18,897 nt of DNA from JACRBK01 sp964427955 (GCA_964427955.1 CAYRWY010000057.1:1-18897); one strand, 5' to 3'; counted from the first letter of the stretch, positions 1 to 7,947 are shown. Made by a program: numbers and translations. The notes: generated by a model not told the origin, from the letters alone.

Positions 1-1
1 A

Positions 2-352
2 CCGGGTTACGTGGCCGATACGGACGTTGCCGCGCTGTATAGTGGCGCGCTGGGGTTGGTTTTTCCGACCCTGCACGAGGGGTTTGGCTTCCCGGTGTTG
101 GAAGCCATGCGCTGCGGCACGCCGGTGATTACCAGCAGCACGTCGTCACTGCCCGAGGTGGCTGGCGACGCGGCGTTGTTGGTGGACGCGCGAAATGTAG
201 AGGCCATCGCAGACGCGATGGGACGGTTGGTGACCGATCAGGCCCTGCGGTCTGATCTGGTGGCCAAGGGGTATCGCCAGGCGGCGCAGTTCACCTGGCG
301 GCGCGCGGCTGAGCAAACGCTGCACGTGCTGGAAAATGCGGCTCAGCGTTAA
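2..352 (+). CDS. Glycosyltransferase, GT4 family, C-terminal part (5' end outside window)
   Basis: This is the C-terminal 116 residues of a GT-B fold glycosyltransferase of the GT4 (group 1) family, which moves a sugar from a nucleotide-sugar donor, usually in exopolysaccharide, LPS-like or glycolipid assembly on the cytoplasmic side of the membrane. The visible part starts PGYVADTDVAALYSGA. It holds the family hallmark HEGFGFPVLEAMRCGTPVI, whose E-x7-E glutamates bind the donor, then SSLPEVAGDAALLVD and a helical tail. The reading frame is open to the left edge, so the GTG at position 11 is an internal valine codon, not a start. The stop is TAA at 350-352. The donor and acceptor cannot be told from this fragment. 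The next gene has its own promoter, so the two need not be cotranscribed. Confidence 0.9.
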   Translation, partial: PGYVADTDVAALYSGALGLVFPTLHEGFGFPVLEAMRCGTPVITSSTSSLPEVAGDAALLVDARNVEAIADAMGRLVTDQALRSDLVAKGYRQAAQFTWRRAAEQTLHVLENAAQR

Positions 353-370
353 TTGCCCGGACCATAGATT

Positions 371-399
371 TTGCGGGATGTTCTACCGCCCTCTATAAT
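371..399 (+). promoter_or_regulatory. Sigma-70 type promoter of the PA14/SH3 protein gene
   Basis: TTGCGG at 371-376 and a perfect TATAAT at 394-399 are separated by 17 bases. The predicted start lies near 406, leaving a leader of roughly 50 bases before the ATG at 455. It is among the strongest promoter matches in the window. Confidence 0.7.
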
Positions 400-454
400 T
401 CGGGCGCAGTGTTCTAGTGAGAAGGTAAAACAGGCAGATTTAGGGAAAGCTATC

Positions 455-2272
455 ATGCGAAAACTGACCATATTGGGCGTAATCATCGCCATGACAGCCG
501 TGATGGTGCTGGGTGTGGCCCTTGTTCCGGCGGTACCGGTGCGGGTGGCCGAAGCGAATCCCGGCACGCAGTGGAATGCGTCCTACTACAACAGTATTGA
601 TCTGTCGGGCACGCCAGTCACCCGTGTTGATGACCAGATCAATTTCAACTGGGCCTCCGGTTCTCCGGCTACGGGCATAAATTCTGACAATTTCAGCGCG
701 CGTTGGACCAAGACCGTCAATTTCCCGACGCCGGGCAAATGGACGTTCCGCGTGGGGGCCGATGACGGCATTCGGGTGTGGATCGATGTTACTCAGATCG
801 TCAACGAGTGGCACGGCAACGCCGAAGGCTATCGCACCTACGAAGTATCGATTGATGCGCTCACTGCCGGTAATCACGATTTGAAGGTCGAATACTACGA
901 AGCCAGCGGCAACGCAGGGGTCAAGGTCGAATGGTGGTACGGCGGCAGCAGCGGCACCGGCACGGGCACCGCGGGCACCGTCTACGGCGCGGCGACCTGG
1001 AATGCCTCCTACTTCAATAACAAAGACCTGTCGGGCAGCGCGGTGCTGACCCGTACCGACGGCGACATCAATTTCGACTGGGGCAGCGGATCGCCGGACT
1101 CGAGCAAGGTCCCTGCCGACAATTTCAGCGCGCGCTGGACGACGACCTTTAACTTCCCGGCGCCGGGACGCTGGCGCTTCACCGTCGGCGCGGATGATGG
1201 TATCCGCATGTGGATCGACGTCACCCAGATTGTCAACGAGTGGCACGGCAACGCCGAAGGCTTCAAGACCTACGAGATGGATGTCTACGCCTTGACCGCC
1301 GGAAACCACGATCTCAAGGTGGAATACTACGACGCGACCGGCAACGCCAAGGTGTCGGTGCGCTGGCAGCAGGTCGATGCCACGACCGGCACGTCGGCGA
1401 CCGCCGTCCCGACGTCCACTCCTCGTCCCCCGACGGTGGTCTGGGCTGCCGTGACGGGCAACAGCGTGAATGTCCGCTCCGGCCCGGGCGAAGGCAACCC
1501 TATGATCGGTCGGATCGACTATCCGAAGAATTATAAGGTCCTCGGCGCGGTCGGCGATCTGTCCTGGCTGATGATCGACCTGGGCGGCGGCGCGACGGGC
1601 TGGGTGAGCAACGAATGGGTCTGGCTGTACGCCACGCCCGATGATCGCAACCAGGATACGACCGGCGGCGGCCAGCCTGATTTCGTGGACGATATTCCGC
1701 GTCTCAACGTCTCGGTCGCTCCGCCTTCGGCGCCCATCGCGGGTTCCCCGATCAAGATCTTGCAGGGCCAGTCCAGCGATGTCCTCAACATGCGCAACGG
1801 GCCGAGCATCTACACCGGCGTGATCATCGCCTCCGTTCCGGCGGGTTCGTACTTCGATGTCGAGGCCCTGAGTCCCAACTATTCCTGGTTCCTGATCTCC
1901 TACCAGGGTATCCGGGGCTGGGTGAACGGCTCCTACGTGACCCTCATCGGTGGTACGGCAGACGACCTGGTCACCAGCAGCGAAGTGGTGCCTTCGCCCG
2001 CCAGTGGTGGGGTCTTCGTCCCTGAGACGACGCAGGGTGCCCCGGCGGTGACGGTGCGTGGACGGGCGGGGGCTGACCTCTACATCCGTGATGCGGCCAG
2101 CCTGCAAGGTAACCAGATCGGTTCGGTGCCGCTGAACGCCGAGTTCGTGATCGAAGGGCGCAACACGAACGGCGCCTGGTACCTGCTCAGCTACGACGGC
2201 GTGCACGGCTGGGTCAACGCGTCGTACGTGACGCTGATCGAAGGCACGGTCTCCGACCTTCCGATCCGCTAA
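455..2272 (+). CDS. Secreted protein with two PA14 domains and three bacterial SH3 domains
   Basis: This 605-residue exported protein probably binds glycans or cell wall. Residues 1-34 form a signal peptide (MRKLTILGVIIAM..., small residues before NPGTQW). PA14 domains lie at about 40-162 and 182-307. Both contain GADDGIR with an Asp-Asp pair (D103-D104, D247-D248) like the calcium-binding pair of PA14 adhesins, and both contain the block WIDVTQIVNEWHGNAEG. A Thr/Pro linker follows, then three SH3-like repeats at about 328-393, 432-500 and 531-605, marked by NVRSGPG, NMRNGPS and YIRDAAS and by GWV near each repeat's end. The ATG at 455 is chosen over an upstream in-frame codon because it has AGGGAAAG at 442-449, follows the promoter, and gives an intact signal peptide. 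No catalytic domain is visible. The upstream glycosyltransferase makes a surface-polysaccharide role possible, but this is inference. Confidence 0.85.
   Translation: MRKLTILGVIIAMTAVMVLGVALVPAVPVRVAEANPGTQWNASYYNSIDLSGTPVTRVDDQINFNWASGSPATGINSDNFSARWTKTVNFPTPGKWTFRVGADDGIRVWIDVTQIVNEWHGNAEGYRTYEVSIDALTAGNHDLKVEYYEASGNAGVKVEWWYGGSSGTGTGTAGTVYGAATWNASYFNNKDLSGSAVLTRTDGDINFDWGSGSPDSSKVPADNFSARWTTTFNFPAPGRWRFTVGADDGIRMWIDVTQIVNEWHGNAEGFKTYEMDVYALTAGNHDLKVEYYDATGNAKVSVRWQQVDATTGTSATAVPTSTPRPPTVVWAAVTGNSVNVRSGPGEGNPMIGRIDYPKNYKVLGAVGDLSWLMIDLGGGATGWVSNEWVWLYATPDDRNQDTTGGGQPDFVDDIPRLNVSVAPPSAPIAGSPIKILQGQSSDVLNMRNGPSIYTGVIIASVPAGSYFDVEALSPNYSWFLISYQGIRGWVNGSYVTLIGGTADDLVTSSEVVPSPASGGVFVPETTQGAPAVTVRGRAGADLYIRDAASLQGNQIGSVPLNAEFVIEGRNTNGAWYLLSYDGVHGWVNASYVTLIEGTVSDLPIR
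782..1261 (+). repeat. Near-identical segment repeated in the two PA14 domains
   Basis: The segment starting at about 782 (ATCGATGTTACTCAGATCGT...) recurs at about 1214 (ATCGACGTCACCCAGATTGT...). In both copies it continues into an identical run encoding NEWHGNAEG. The copies are 432 bases apart and differ mainly at third codon positions. This points to an internal domain duplication kept under protein-level constraint. Confidence 0.75.
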
Positions 2273-2296
2273 GCGGTCATTGTCAGGTTGAGGTTT

Positions 2297-2336
2297 CACC
2301 GCCCTGCGTCTGTCTGGATGCGGGGCGGTGTTGTTT
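2297..2336 (+). terminator. Rho-independent terminator after the PA14/SH3 gene
   Basis: The arms CACCGCCCTGCGT (2297-2309) and ATGCGGGGCGGTG (2318-2330) form a 13-bp stem with two G-U pairs and an 8-base loop. TTGTTT follows at 2331-2336. The stem covers a GTG at 2328 that is in frame with the next gene, which argues against that GTG as its start. Confidence 0.75.
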
Positions 2337-2348
2337 GGGATGAGGCGC

Positions 2349-3152
2349 ATGGGTGCTGATTACGTCGTACATTACGACTGCGAACCGAAGCAGGCGTTGA
2401 CCCTCGAAGGGATGATGGGGCGCCTGAAAGGGCGGGATCGGGCCGAGAAGATCATCCGGCTCTACCGCGAGCAGGGGGATCGCCGTTCCCCGGCGCAGAT
2501 GGGCTTCGAAATGGTGCGGCGGCTTCCGGATGGCACCGAGGAGACCGAAGTGATCGTCGTGCAAAGCTTGCTCGACTCGGCGGCGGAACTCACCCCCTGG
2601 GAGGCACACTGCGCAAGCTGTCCAGCCAACCTGACGGGGACGCCGTTCGGATGCGTTGGGGCCATCAACTACCCGATTTCGGTCGCCGCGGAGCGCTGGC
2701 TGCTGAGCCAACTGCCCGGCGACGATCATCCCCTGGTCTTCATGCTGCTGCAAAGTGCGATCCGCGAGATGGGCTACATCGGCCAAACGGTGGCACCCCT
2801 GCGCGCACAGGATGGCGTGTTTCTGGAGAGTCCCGACGTGTTGGAGCGCAGCCTGGGGCACGTGGTCGTGAATGGCAATCAGGTGTTCGAGATGCTCTTG
2901 CTGTCGGGACCGATCTACCCCGCGCACGGCTCGCTGCTGCTGCAATTTTTCGGCGCCATTTCGCCCGATCTCGAAGCCGACGAGATGATGCAGTTGGCCA
3001 ATCCGCCCTCGGACCAGTGGGTGGAGGAGCACGTGCCTTTCCGCCACGCGCCCGCCCGCGCCGATGACAACTCGATAGCCGCGCTCAAGGACTTTTTCCG
3101 GGCCGTCTACCGGGGCTTCCGGCTGGGTGTGCCGGTCCTGCTGGACGTCTGA
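2349..3152 (+). CDS. Conserved-looking protein of unknown function with a Cys cluster
   Basis: I do not recognise a named family. The protein is a soluble 267 residues starting MGADYVVHYDCEPK, with no signal peptide or membrane segment. Its most distinctive stretch is HCASCPANL followed by FGCVGAINYPIS. C88, C91 and C102 form a C-x2-C-x10-C cluster that could bind a metal or act in redox chemistry, and C11 is a fourth cysteine near the N terminus. The C-terminal half is helix-rich, with GPIYPAHGSLLLQFFGAI. The start is uncertain. GTG at 2328 lies inside the terminator stem, ATG at 2340 has a poor ribosome site, and ATG at 2349 has GGGA at 2337-2340 and GAGG at 2342-2345 upstream, so 2349 is preferred. 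recF follows after 64 bases with its own promoter-like sequence. Confidence 0.7.
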   Translation: MGADYVVHYDCEPKQALTLEGMMGRLKGRDRAEKIIRLYREQGDRRSPAQMGFEMVRRLPDGTEETEVIVVQSLLDSAAELTPWEAHCASCPANLTGTPFGCVGAINYPISVAAERWLLSQLPGDDHPLVFMLLQSAIREMGYIGQTVAPLRAQDGVFLESPDVLERSLGHVVVNGNQVFEMLLLSGPIYPAHGSLLLQFFGAISPDLEADEMMQLANPPSDQWVEEHVPFRHAPARADDNSIAALKDFFRAVYRGFRLGVPVLLDV

Positions 3153-3154
3153 TC

Positions 3155-3184
3155 CTGGAGCGGTCGCCCCGCGTGAGGTATACT
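3155..3184 (+). promoter_or_regulatory. Probable promoter of recF
   Basis: CTGGAG (3155-3160) lies 18 bases before TATACT (3179-3184). The -10 element is good and the -35 weak. It sits just after the stop of the preceding gene and leaves a leader of about 25 bases. Confidence 0.45.
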
Positions 3185-3216
3185 TAGCGCCAGAGTGGTG
3201 AACCCATTGCGCCGCT

Positions 3217-4437
3217 ATGATAATCGAGCATCTCTCTCTTCAAAATTTCCGCAACTACGCCCGGTTGGAGATCACCCTGCCTACCGGGCCGATTTTGTTG
3301 CATGGCGCTAACGCCCAGGGTAAAACCAGCCTGCTCGAAGCCATCTACTACCTGGCGACGGCTCGTTCGCCGTATTCCACGTCGGACCGGCAGTTGATCA
3401 ACTGGGATGCCGACCGGGATATTCTGTCCTTTGCCAAGATCGGGGCGGAAGTCGCGACGGCCAGGCGAATGATCAACCGGGTTGAGATCACCCTGACCGA
3501 AAACTCGGATGGCATGAACGGAACGCGCCTGAACAAAGAGATTCGGATCAACGGTGTGTCGCGTCGCGTGATGGACCTGATCGGCCAGATCAGCGTGGTG
3601 ATGTTCATGCCGCAGGATCTCGCGCTGATCGAAGGATCGCCCGCCGAGCGCCGCCGTTACATGAACGTCACCCTCTGCCAGACGGATGCCGACTATTACA
3701 CGGCGCTGAATACCTTCGAGAAGGTGCTGGGCCAGCGCAACGCGCTGCTCAAGCGCATCGCCGACCGCGAGGCCGGTCCGGATCAGCTCGACTACTGGAA
3801 CGACCAGATCACCACCTCCGGCGCGATTGTCGTAGCCGGACGCCAGCGGCTCTTGCGCGAGATCGAGATCAAAGCACGCAAGGTCCATCGCGATCTGACC
3901 GGTGGGGACGAAGACCTGGAACTGCACTACCAGCCGGGCTTCCTGGCGACGGCGCACAACTCCGGCCAGCTTTCCTTCGACGTGCCGGGCCTGGACCTGA
4001 ACCGCCAGCTTGATCGCAAGGAGATCGCCGCCCAGTTCGGCGCGCGGTTGGTCGAAATGCAGGGCGAGGAGATCGCGCGCGGTATGACGCTGACCGGTCC
4101 GCAGCGTGACGAACTGCGCCTGACCGTGAATGGGCGCGATCTGGGGCTGTACGGCTCGCGGGGTCAGGCGCGCACGGCGGTCATGGCGCTCAAACTGGCC
4201 GAACTGGAATGGATGCGCGACGTGATCGGCGAATGGCCGGTGCTGCTGCTGGACGAGGTGATCGCCGAACTGGACGCCAGCCGCCGCGCCTACCTGCTCA
4301 ACCGGATCGGGGACGTCTCGCAGGCACTGCTCACCACGACGGAGCCGGATATTTTCACCCCCGAATTTCTTCAGAAGGCGTCCCGCTGGCACATTCGCCA
4401 GGGACAGATCGTCGCTATCTCCGATTCGACCCGCTGA
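3217..4437 (+). CDS. recF: DNA replication/repair protein RecF
   Basis: RecF is an SMC-like ATPase that binds DNA at gaps and, with RecO and RecR, loads RecA to repair single-strand gaps and stalled forks. The start MIIEHLSLQNFRNYARLEI is typical of the family. Walker A is GANAQGKTS (30-38), followed by LLEAIYYLATARS. The family run MPQDLALIEGSPAERRRYMN is present. The signature region is LTGPQRDEL followed by SRGQ (314-317), Walker B is PVLLLDE (D346-E347), and the D-loop is ELDASRR (D353). At 406 residues it is slightly longer than the usual 360-380. The ribosome site before the ATG at 3217 is weak. recF often sits with dnaA, dnaN and gyrB, but none is seen here. Its stop codon directly abuts the stop of rsmG on the other strand. 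Confidence 0.95.
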   Translation: MIIEHLSLQNFRNYARLEITLPTGPILLHGANAQGKTSLLEAIYYLATARSPYSTSDRQLINWDADRDILSFAKIGAEVATARRMINRVEITLTENSDGMNGTRLNKEIRINGVSRRVMDLIGQISVVMFMPQDLALIEGSPAERRRYMNVTLCQTDADYYTALNTFEKVLGQRNALLKRIADREAGPDQLDYWNDQITTSGAIVVAGRQRLLREIEIKARKVHRDLTGGDEDLELHYQPGFLATAHNSGQLSFDVPGLDLNRQLDRKEIAAQFGARLVEMQGEEIARGMTLTGPQRDELRLTVNGRDLGLYGSRGQARTAVMALKLAELEWMRDVIGEWPVLLLDEVIAELDASRRAYLLNRIGDVSQALLTTTEPDIFTPEFLQKASRWHIRQGQIVAISDSTR

Positions 4438-5157
4438 TCAATCCAGGGGGCGCTTGGTAGGGATACCGGGCCGCCGGGGGTACTGCGGGGGAGTAGCGGC
4501 TGTTTTCTGGATCACCACCAGGTAGTGCGTTTCGACGACTTTGGGCAGTTCGACCGGGATGATTTTTTCCAGTCGCCCCCCCAGGATGCGCAGAGCATTT
4601 TCGGCCCGCTGGGTTTCTGCCGCCGCCGTCTCTCCTTTGAGCGCGATACACCGCCCGCCCACCTTGCACAGCGGCAGCATATATTCGCCCAGCACCGGCA
4701 TCGGGGCCACGGCGCGCGCCAGCACGAGATCGAACTTTTCCCGGTGGGCAGCTTCCTGTCCGGCTTCTTCGGCGCGAGCATTCAGGATGCGGACATTGTT
4801 CAGGTTGAGCAAGGTCGCGATGTGCTCCAGGAACCTGATCTTTTTGGCGGTGGCTTCCATCAGCGTCAGGTCGAGGGTGGGATAGACCAGCCGCAGTGGC
4901 AGACCGGGAAATCCGGCCCCCGTGCCGACGTCGATCACGCGCTGTCCCGGCAGGCTCAAGCCTGCCAGCACGACCGACAGCGAGTCGAGGAAATGGCGCA
5001 TCTCGATGGCTTCCGGATCGGTGATCGCCGTCAGGTTGATATCTTCATTCCAGCTCAGCAGGTGATCAGCGTAAATCCCGAAGCCCCGCTGGGCCTCCGG
5101 GCTGAGTTCTAACCCGAACAGTTCGCGACTGCACTTGGCGAGGTGATCGACCTTCAT
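4438..5157 (-). CDS. rsmG: 16S rRNA (guanine-527 N7) methyltransferase RsmG
   Basis: RsmG (GidB) transfers a methyl group from S-adenosylmethionine to N7 of G527 in 16S rRNA, and its loss gives low-level streptomycin resistance. The 239-residue protein has NEDINLTAITDPEAIEMRHF (38-56), the SAM-binding loop VIDVGTGAGFPGLPL (74-88), LMEATAKKIRFLEHI, the core motif ARAVAP (147-152) and ALKG (172-175). The C-terminal pattern TPPQYPRRPGIPTKRPL is characteristic. The frame is open further upstream, but ATG at 5157 (MKVDHLAKCS) is chosen because it has GGAG five bases upstream, fits the normal family length, and lies after a TATAAT on this strand. It is divergent from the PBP gene and convergent with recF. 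Confidence 0.95.
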   Translation of the reverse strand: MKVDHLAKCSRELFGLELSPEAQRGFGIYADHLLSWNEDINLTAITDPEAIEMRHFLDSLSVVLAGLSLPGQRVIDVGTGAGFPGLPLRLVYPTLDLTLMEATAKKIRFLEHIATLLNLNNVRILNARAEEAGQEAAHREKFDLVLARAVAPMPVLGEYMLPLCKVGGRCIALKGETAAAETQRAENALRILGGRLEKIIPVELPKVVETHYLVVIQKTAATPPQYPRRPGIPTKRPLD

Positions 5158-5170
5158 AACAACTCCGAGC

Positions 5171-5218
5171 TGGCTGTGGATAGTGAGGCTCATTATAGCA
5201 GGAAATCGTCCACAGCCA
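5171..5218. repeat. Inverted repeat with DnaA-box-like arms in the rsmG/PBP intergenic region
   Basis: TGGCTGTGGA (5171-5180) and TCCACAGCCA (5209-5218) are perfect 10-base inverted arms separated by 28 bases that contain the rsmG TATAAT. The left arm runs into TGTGGATAG (5175-5183), which matches the DnaA box TGTGGATAA at 8 of 9 bases. The right side, TCGTCCACA (5206-5214), matches TTATCCACA at 7 of 9. It could be an operator, or DnaA sites near recF. Confidence 0.5.
5192..5197 (-). promoter_or_regulatory. -10 element of the rsmG promoter
   Basis: The minus strand reads TATAAT here, 35 bases upstream of the rsmG start. No good -35 hexamer is seen at 16-18 bases. The element lies between the arms of the inverted repeat at 5171-5218, which may mean the promoter depends on, or is blocked by, a bound protein. 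Confidence 0.5.
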
Positions 5219-5304
5219 CGGGACTGGCCATTTTCGGCGTGCGGCGTTGCGCGTTCGCCGGACAAGCGTGGGCCGGGCGTCTGTCGCCGGGCGGGTGATT
5301 CCTT

Positions 5305-5325
5305 TACAATGGACACAGAAAGGAG
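5305..5325 (+). promoter_or_regulatory. -10 element and Shine-Dalgarno of the PBP gene
   Basis: TACAAT at 5305-5310 is a good -10 candidate, with only a weak -35 (CTGTCG at 5281-5286, 18-base spacing). AAAGGAG at 5319-5325 is a strong ribosome site nine bases before the ATG at 5335. The short distance between them leaves a leader of about 20 bases. Confidence 0.5.
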
Positions 5326-5334
5326 TCAGGGTCT

Positions 5335-7872
5335 ATGCAACACACGCTGAAAAAGCTTTGGCTCACCTGGAAGCATCGCCGCCGCTGGCAGAAGATCGCC
5401 CTGTTGATCGGGGTGGTCGTCATCGTCGCCGGGATCGGCCTCTATGAATGGATTTTCGCGGGTCTGCCCGATCTCGGCGCATTGGAGGCGGGTATGGCGC
5501 TGCCCAGCACCCGCATCTACGACCGGCAGGGGCGGCTGCTGTACCAGATCGCCGATCCGGACACCGGCGTCAACGAGCTGATCACCCTGGACGATCTGCC
5601 GCCCTGTGTGGCGCAGGCCACGCTGGCGACGGAAGACGCTAATTTCTACCGCCATCCTGGGGTGGATATTCAGGGCATCACGCGCGCGTTGTGGGTGAAT
5701 GTCAAAGGCGGCGAGGTCGTCGCCGGGGGCAGCACCATCACCCAACAGGTGGTCCGCAACCTGCTGTTCGATCCGGAACAGCGCGCCGAGCGCACCCTAC
5801 AGCGCAAGCTTCGCGAGAGCGTGCTGGCCGTGGAACTCACCCGGCGTTATTCCCGCGACCGTATCCTGGAAATCTATCTGAACCAGACCTACTATGGCAA
5901 CCTGGCCTATGGGATCGAGGCGGCATCGCGCGCCTATTTTGGCAAGGGTGCGGCTGATCTGACTCTGGCCGAATGCTCCATGTTGGCCGGGCTGCCCCAG
6001 GCGCCGGCACGCTACAATCCGCTCACTGATCCCACTGCTGCGCGAGAGCGGCAGCAGGTCGTGCTGGACCTGATGGTCAAGCATGGGTATATCAGCCGGG
6101 TAGAAGCGGATCAGGCTTACGGCGAAGAACTTCAGTATGCCTCGACCTCTTTTCCCATCGACGCTCCGCATTTCGTCGCCGCTGTCTGGACCCAGCTTGA
6201 GCGTGATTACGCCGACGAACTGCGGGAGGGCGGTCTGCAAGTGACCACGACCCTCGACCTGGATTGGCAGAACGTGGCGCAGGAAGCCGCCCAGCGCCAT
6301 CTTGACCGGCTCAACCACCCGCCCACCGAGGAACCGGCCCATAACGCGCATAACGCCGCCCTGATCGCGCTGGACCCCTACACCGGGCAGATTCTCGCCA
6401 TGCTCGGCAGCCCGGACTATTTTGACGAGAGCATTGACGGGGCCGTCAATGCCGCCCTGGCCCCCCGCCAGCCGGGGTCGGCGCTCAAGCCGTTTACCTA
6501 TGCGGCGGCGTTCGATCCGACCCTGCCCGATCCCTGGACGCCCTCGACGATGGTCCTGGATGTCGGCACGCCGTTCGTGACGCGCCGCCTGGAAAGTTAT
6601 ACCCCGGCGAACTATGGATTGGTCGAGCACGGCCCGGTCTCGATTCGGGAGGCGCTGGCTTCGTCCTACAACATCCCCGCCGTGGTGGCGCTCGATCATA
6701 TCGGGCTGGATGCGCTGGTCCGGCTGACCACGCGGCTGGGGATCAGCACCCTGACCGATACCAGCCGCTTCGACCTGTCGCTGACCCTGGGCGGCGGCGA
6801 AGTGCGTCTGCTCGAACTAACGGCGGCCTACAGCGCCTTTGCCAACGGCGGCTACCGGGTGAACCCGGTCTACATCCTCGAAATCCGTGACAGAAACGAT
6901 CAGGTGATCTACCAGTGGAAGCCGCCGGTCTTCGATCAGCCGGTGCTCGATCCGCGCGTGGCCTTTCTGATCACCAGTATTCTCAGCGACAACAACGCCC
7001 GGACGCCCGCCTTTGGCGCGGGCAGCGTGTTGAGCATCGGGCGCCCGGCAGCAGCCAAAACCGGCACCACCACCGATTTTCGCGACAACTGGACGGTGGG
7101 CTATACCCCTAATCTGGTCGTGGGCGTCTGGGTGGGCAATGCCGACAACACGCCGATGGTCGAAGTCAGCGGTATCAGCGGCGCGGGGCCGATCTGGCAC
7201 GAATTCATGCGGCGCGTACTGGTGGGGCAGCCAGAACTGGAGTTCAACGTCCCGGATGGGGTGGTGCGGGCGGAAGTCTGTGCCACGTCCGGCCTGCTGT
7301 CGACGGAATACTGCCCCAGGACGCGGGTGGACTGGTTTATCGACGGCACGGTCCCCACGGAAGAGGATAACCTCTACCAGCCGTTCGTGATCGACCAACG
7401 CACCGGCCTATTGGCGGATGACACCACGCCTGCCGAGGATCGCGAGGAGCGTGTTTATCTTGTGCTGCCGCCCGAAGCGCGCGAATGGGGCATCCGTCAG
7501 GGGATTCCCCAGCCACCGGTGGGTGCGCAACTCGTGGGCGGGGAGACCATTCCTGCCCGGCTGCTGTCGCCCGATCCCTATACCATGTTCCGCCTGACGC
7601 CGCTGCTGCCGGTGGAATCGCAGCGGATTCATTTGACGATCTCGGTGCCCACCCATACCGAGCAGGTCGATTACTGGCTCGACGGGAGTTTGCTGACGAC
7701 CGTCACCGCCAGCCCGTTCGACCACTGGTGGAATCTCTCTCCTGGCGACCACGAGTTGTACGCCGTAGTCACGCTCGCCGATGGCAGCACGATCACGACG
7801 GACACGATCCCGTTTCGCGTGGGGGCGTGGATTCCGCCCGACGAGCGCCCGGCGTCGGGTGCGGCGGAGTAG
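5335..7872 (+). CDS. Bifunctional class A penicillin-binding protein (PBP1C-like C terminus)
   Basis: This 845-residue enzyme polymerises lipid II glycan strands and cross-links their peptides outside the membrane. A basic N terminus precedes one membrane anchor (about 22-42, LLIGVVVIVAGIGLYEWIFAG). The GT51 transglycosylase domain (about 60-235) has ATEDANFYRHPGVD with catalytic E100, GGSTITQQ (131-138), RKLRE and EIYLNQTYYG. The transpeptidase domain (about 335-630) has SALK (S382 nucleophile, K385), SYN (444-446) and KTG (575-577), so all key residues are present. The tail (about 750-832) with YWLDGSLL and PGDHELYAVV resembles the C-terminal domain of PBP1C proteins. The start has a strong ribosome site. 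It faces away from rsmG and is followed by a gene with a separate promoter. The exact class (1A or 1C) is undecided. Confidence 0.93.
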   Translation: MQHTLKKLWLTWKHRRRWQKIALLIGVVVIVAGIGLYEWIFAGLPDLGALEAGMALPSTRIYDRQGRLLYQIADPDTGVNELITLDDLPPCVAQATLATEDANFYRHPGVDIQGITRALWVNVKGGEVVAGGSTITQQVVRNLLFDPEQRAERTLQRKLRESVLAVELTRRYSRDRILEIYLNQTYYGNLAYGIEAASRAYFGKGAADLTLAECSMLAGLPQAPARYNPLTDPTAARERQQVVLDLMVKHGYISRVEADQAYGEELQYASTSFPIDAPHFVAAVWTQLERDYADELREGGLQVTTTLDLDWQNVAQEAAQRHLDRLNHPPTEEPAHNAHNAALIALDPYTGQILAMLGSPDYFDESIDGAVNAALAPRQPGSALKPFTYAAAFDPTLPDPWTPSTMVLDVGTPFVTRRLESYTPANYGLVEHGPVSIREALASSYNIPAVVALDHIGLDALVRLTTRLGISTLTDTSRFDLSLTLGGGEVRLLELTAAYSAFANGGYRVNPVYILEIRDRNDQVIYQWKPPVFDQPVLDPRVAFLITSILSDNNARTPAFGAGSVLSIGRPAAAKTGTTTDFRDNWTVGYTPNLVVGVWVGNADNTPMVEVSGISGAGPIWHEFMRRVLVGQPELEFNVPDGVVRAEVCATSGLLSTEYCPRTRVDWFIDGTVPTEEDNLYQPFVIDQRTGLLADDTTPAEDREERVYLVLPPEAREWGIRQGIPQPPVGAQLVGGETIPARLLSPDPYTMFRLTPLLPVESQRIHLTISVPTHTEQVDYWLDGSLLTTVTASPFDHWWNLSPGDHELYAVVTLADGSTITTDTIPFRVGAWIPPDERPASGAAE

Positions 7873-7876
7873 CCCA

Positions 7877-7905
7877 TTGGCTGGGAGGACACTCCTGGTT
7901 ATACT
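7877..7905 (+). promoter_or_regulatory. Sigma-70 type promoter of the helical-repeat protein gene
   Basis: TTGGCT (7877-7882) is followed after 17 bases by TATACT (7900-7905), immediately after the PBP stop codon at 7870-7872. AAGGA (7936-7940) is the ribosome site, seven bases before the ATG at 7948. Confidence 0.65.
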
Positions 7906-7947
7906 GGAATCATCCAAGAAGCTCACCACGAGGACAAGGATCTATCG

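Noticed and set aside
371..454. 28-residue N-terminal extension of the PA14/SH3 protein
   Set aside because: It would start inside the -35 box and bury the signal peptide. ATG at 455 has a ribosome site.
440..2350. 636-codon open frame on the minus strand, antisense to the PA14/SH3 gene
   Set aside because: Arg/His/Asp-rich shadow without domains, ribosome site or plausible promoter. It mirrors a gene with clear domains and signal peptide.
3184..4392. 402-codon minus-strand open frame antisense to recF
   Set aside because: recF is unmistakable on the plus strand; the antisense frame has no recognisable motif and arises from GC-rich codon use.
5158..5334. Chromosome origin between rsmG and the PBP gene
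   Set aside because: Only two imperfect DnaA-like sites are present, with no AT-rich unwinding region and no dnaA or dnaN next to it. Kept only as a possible regulatory site.
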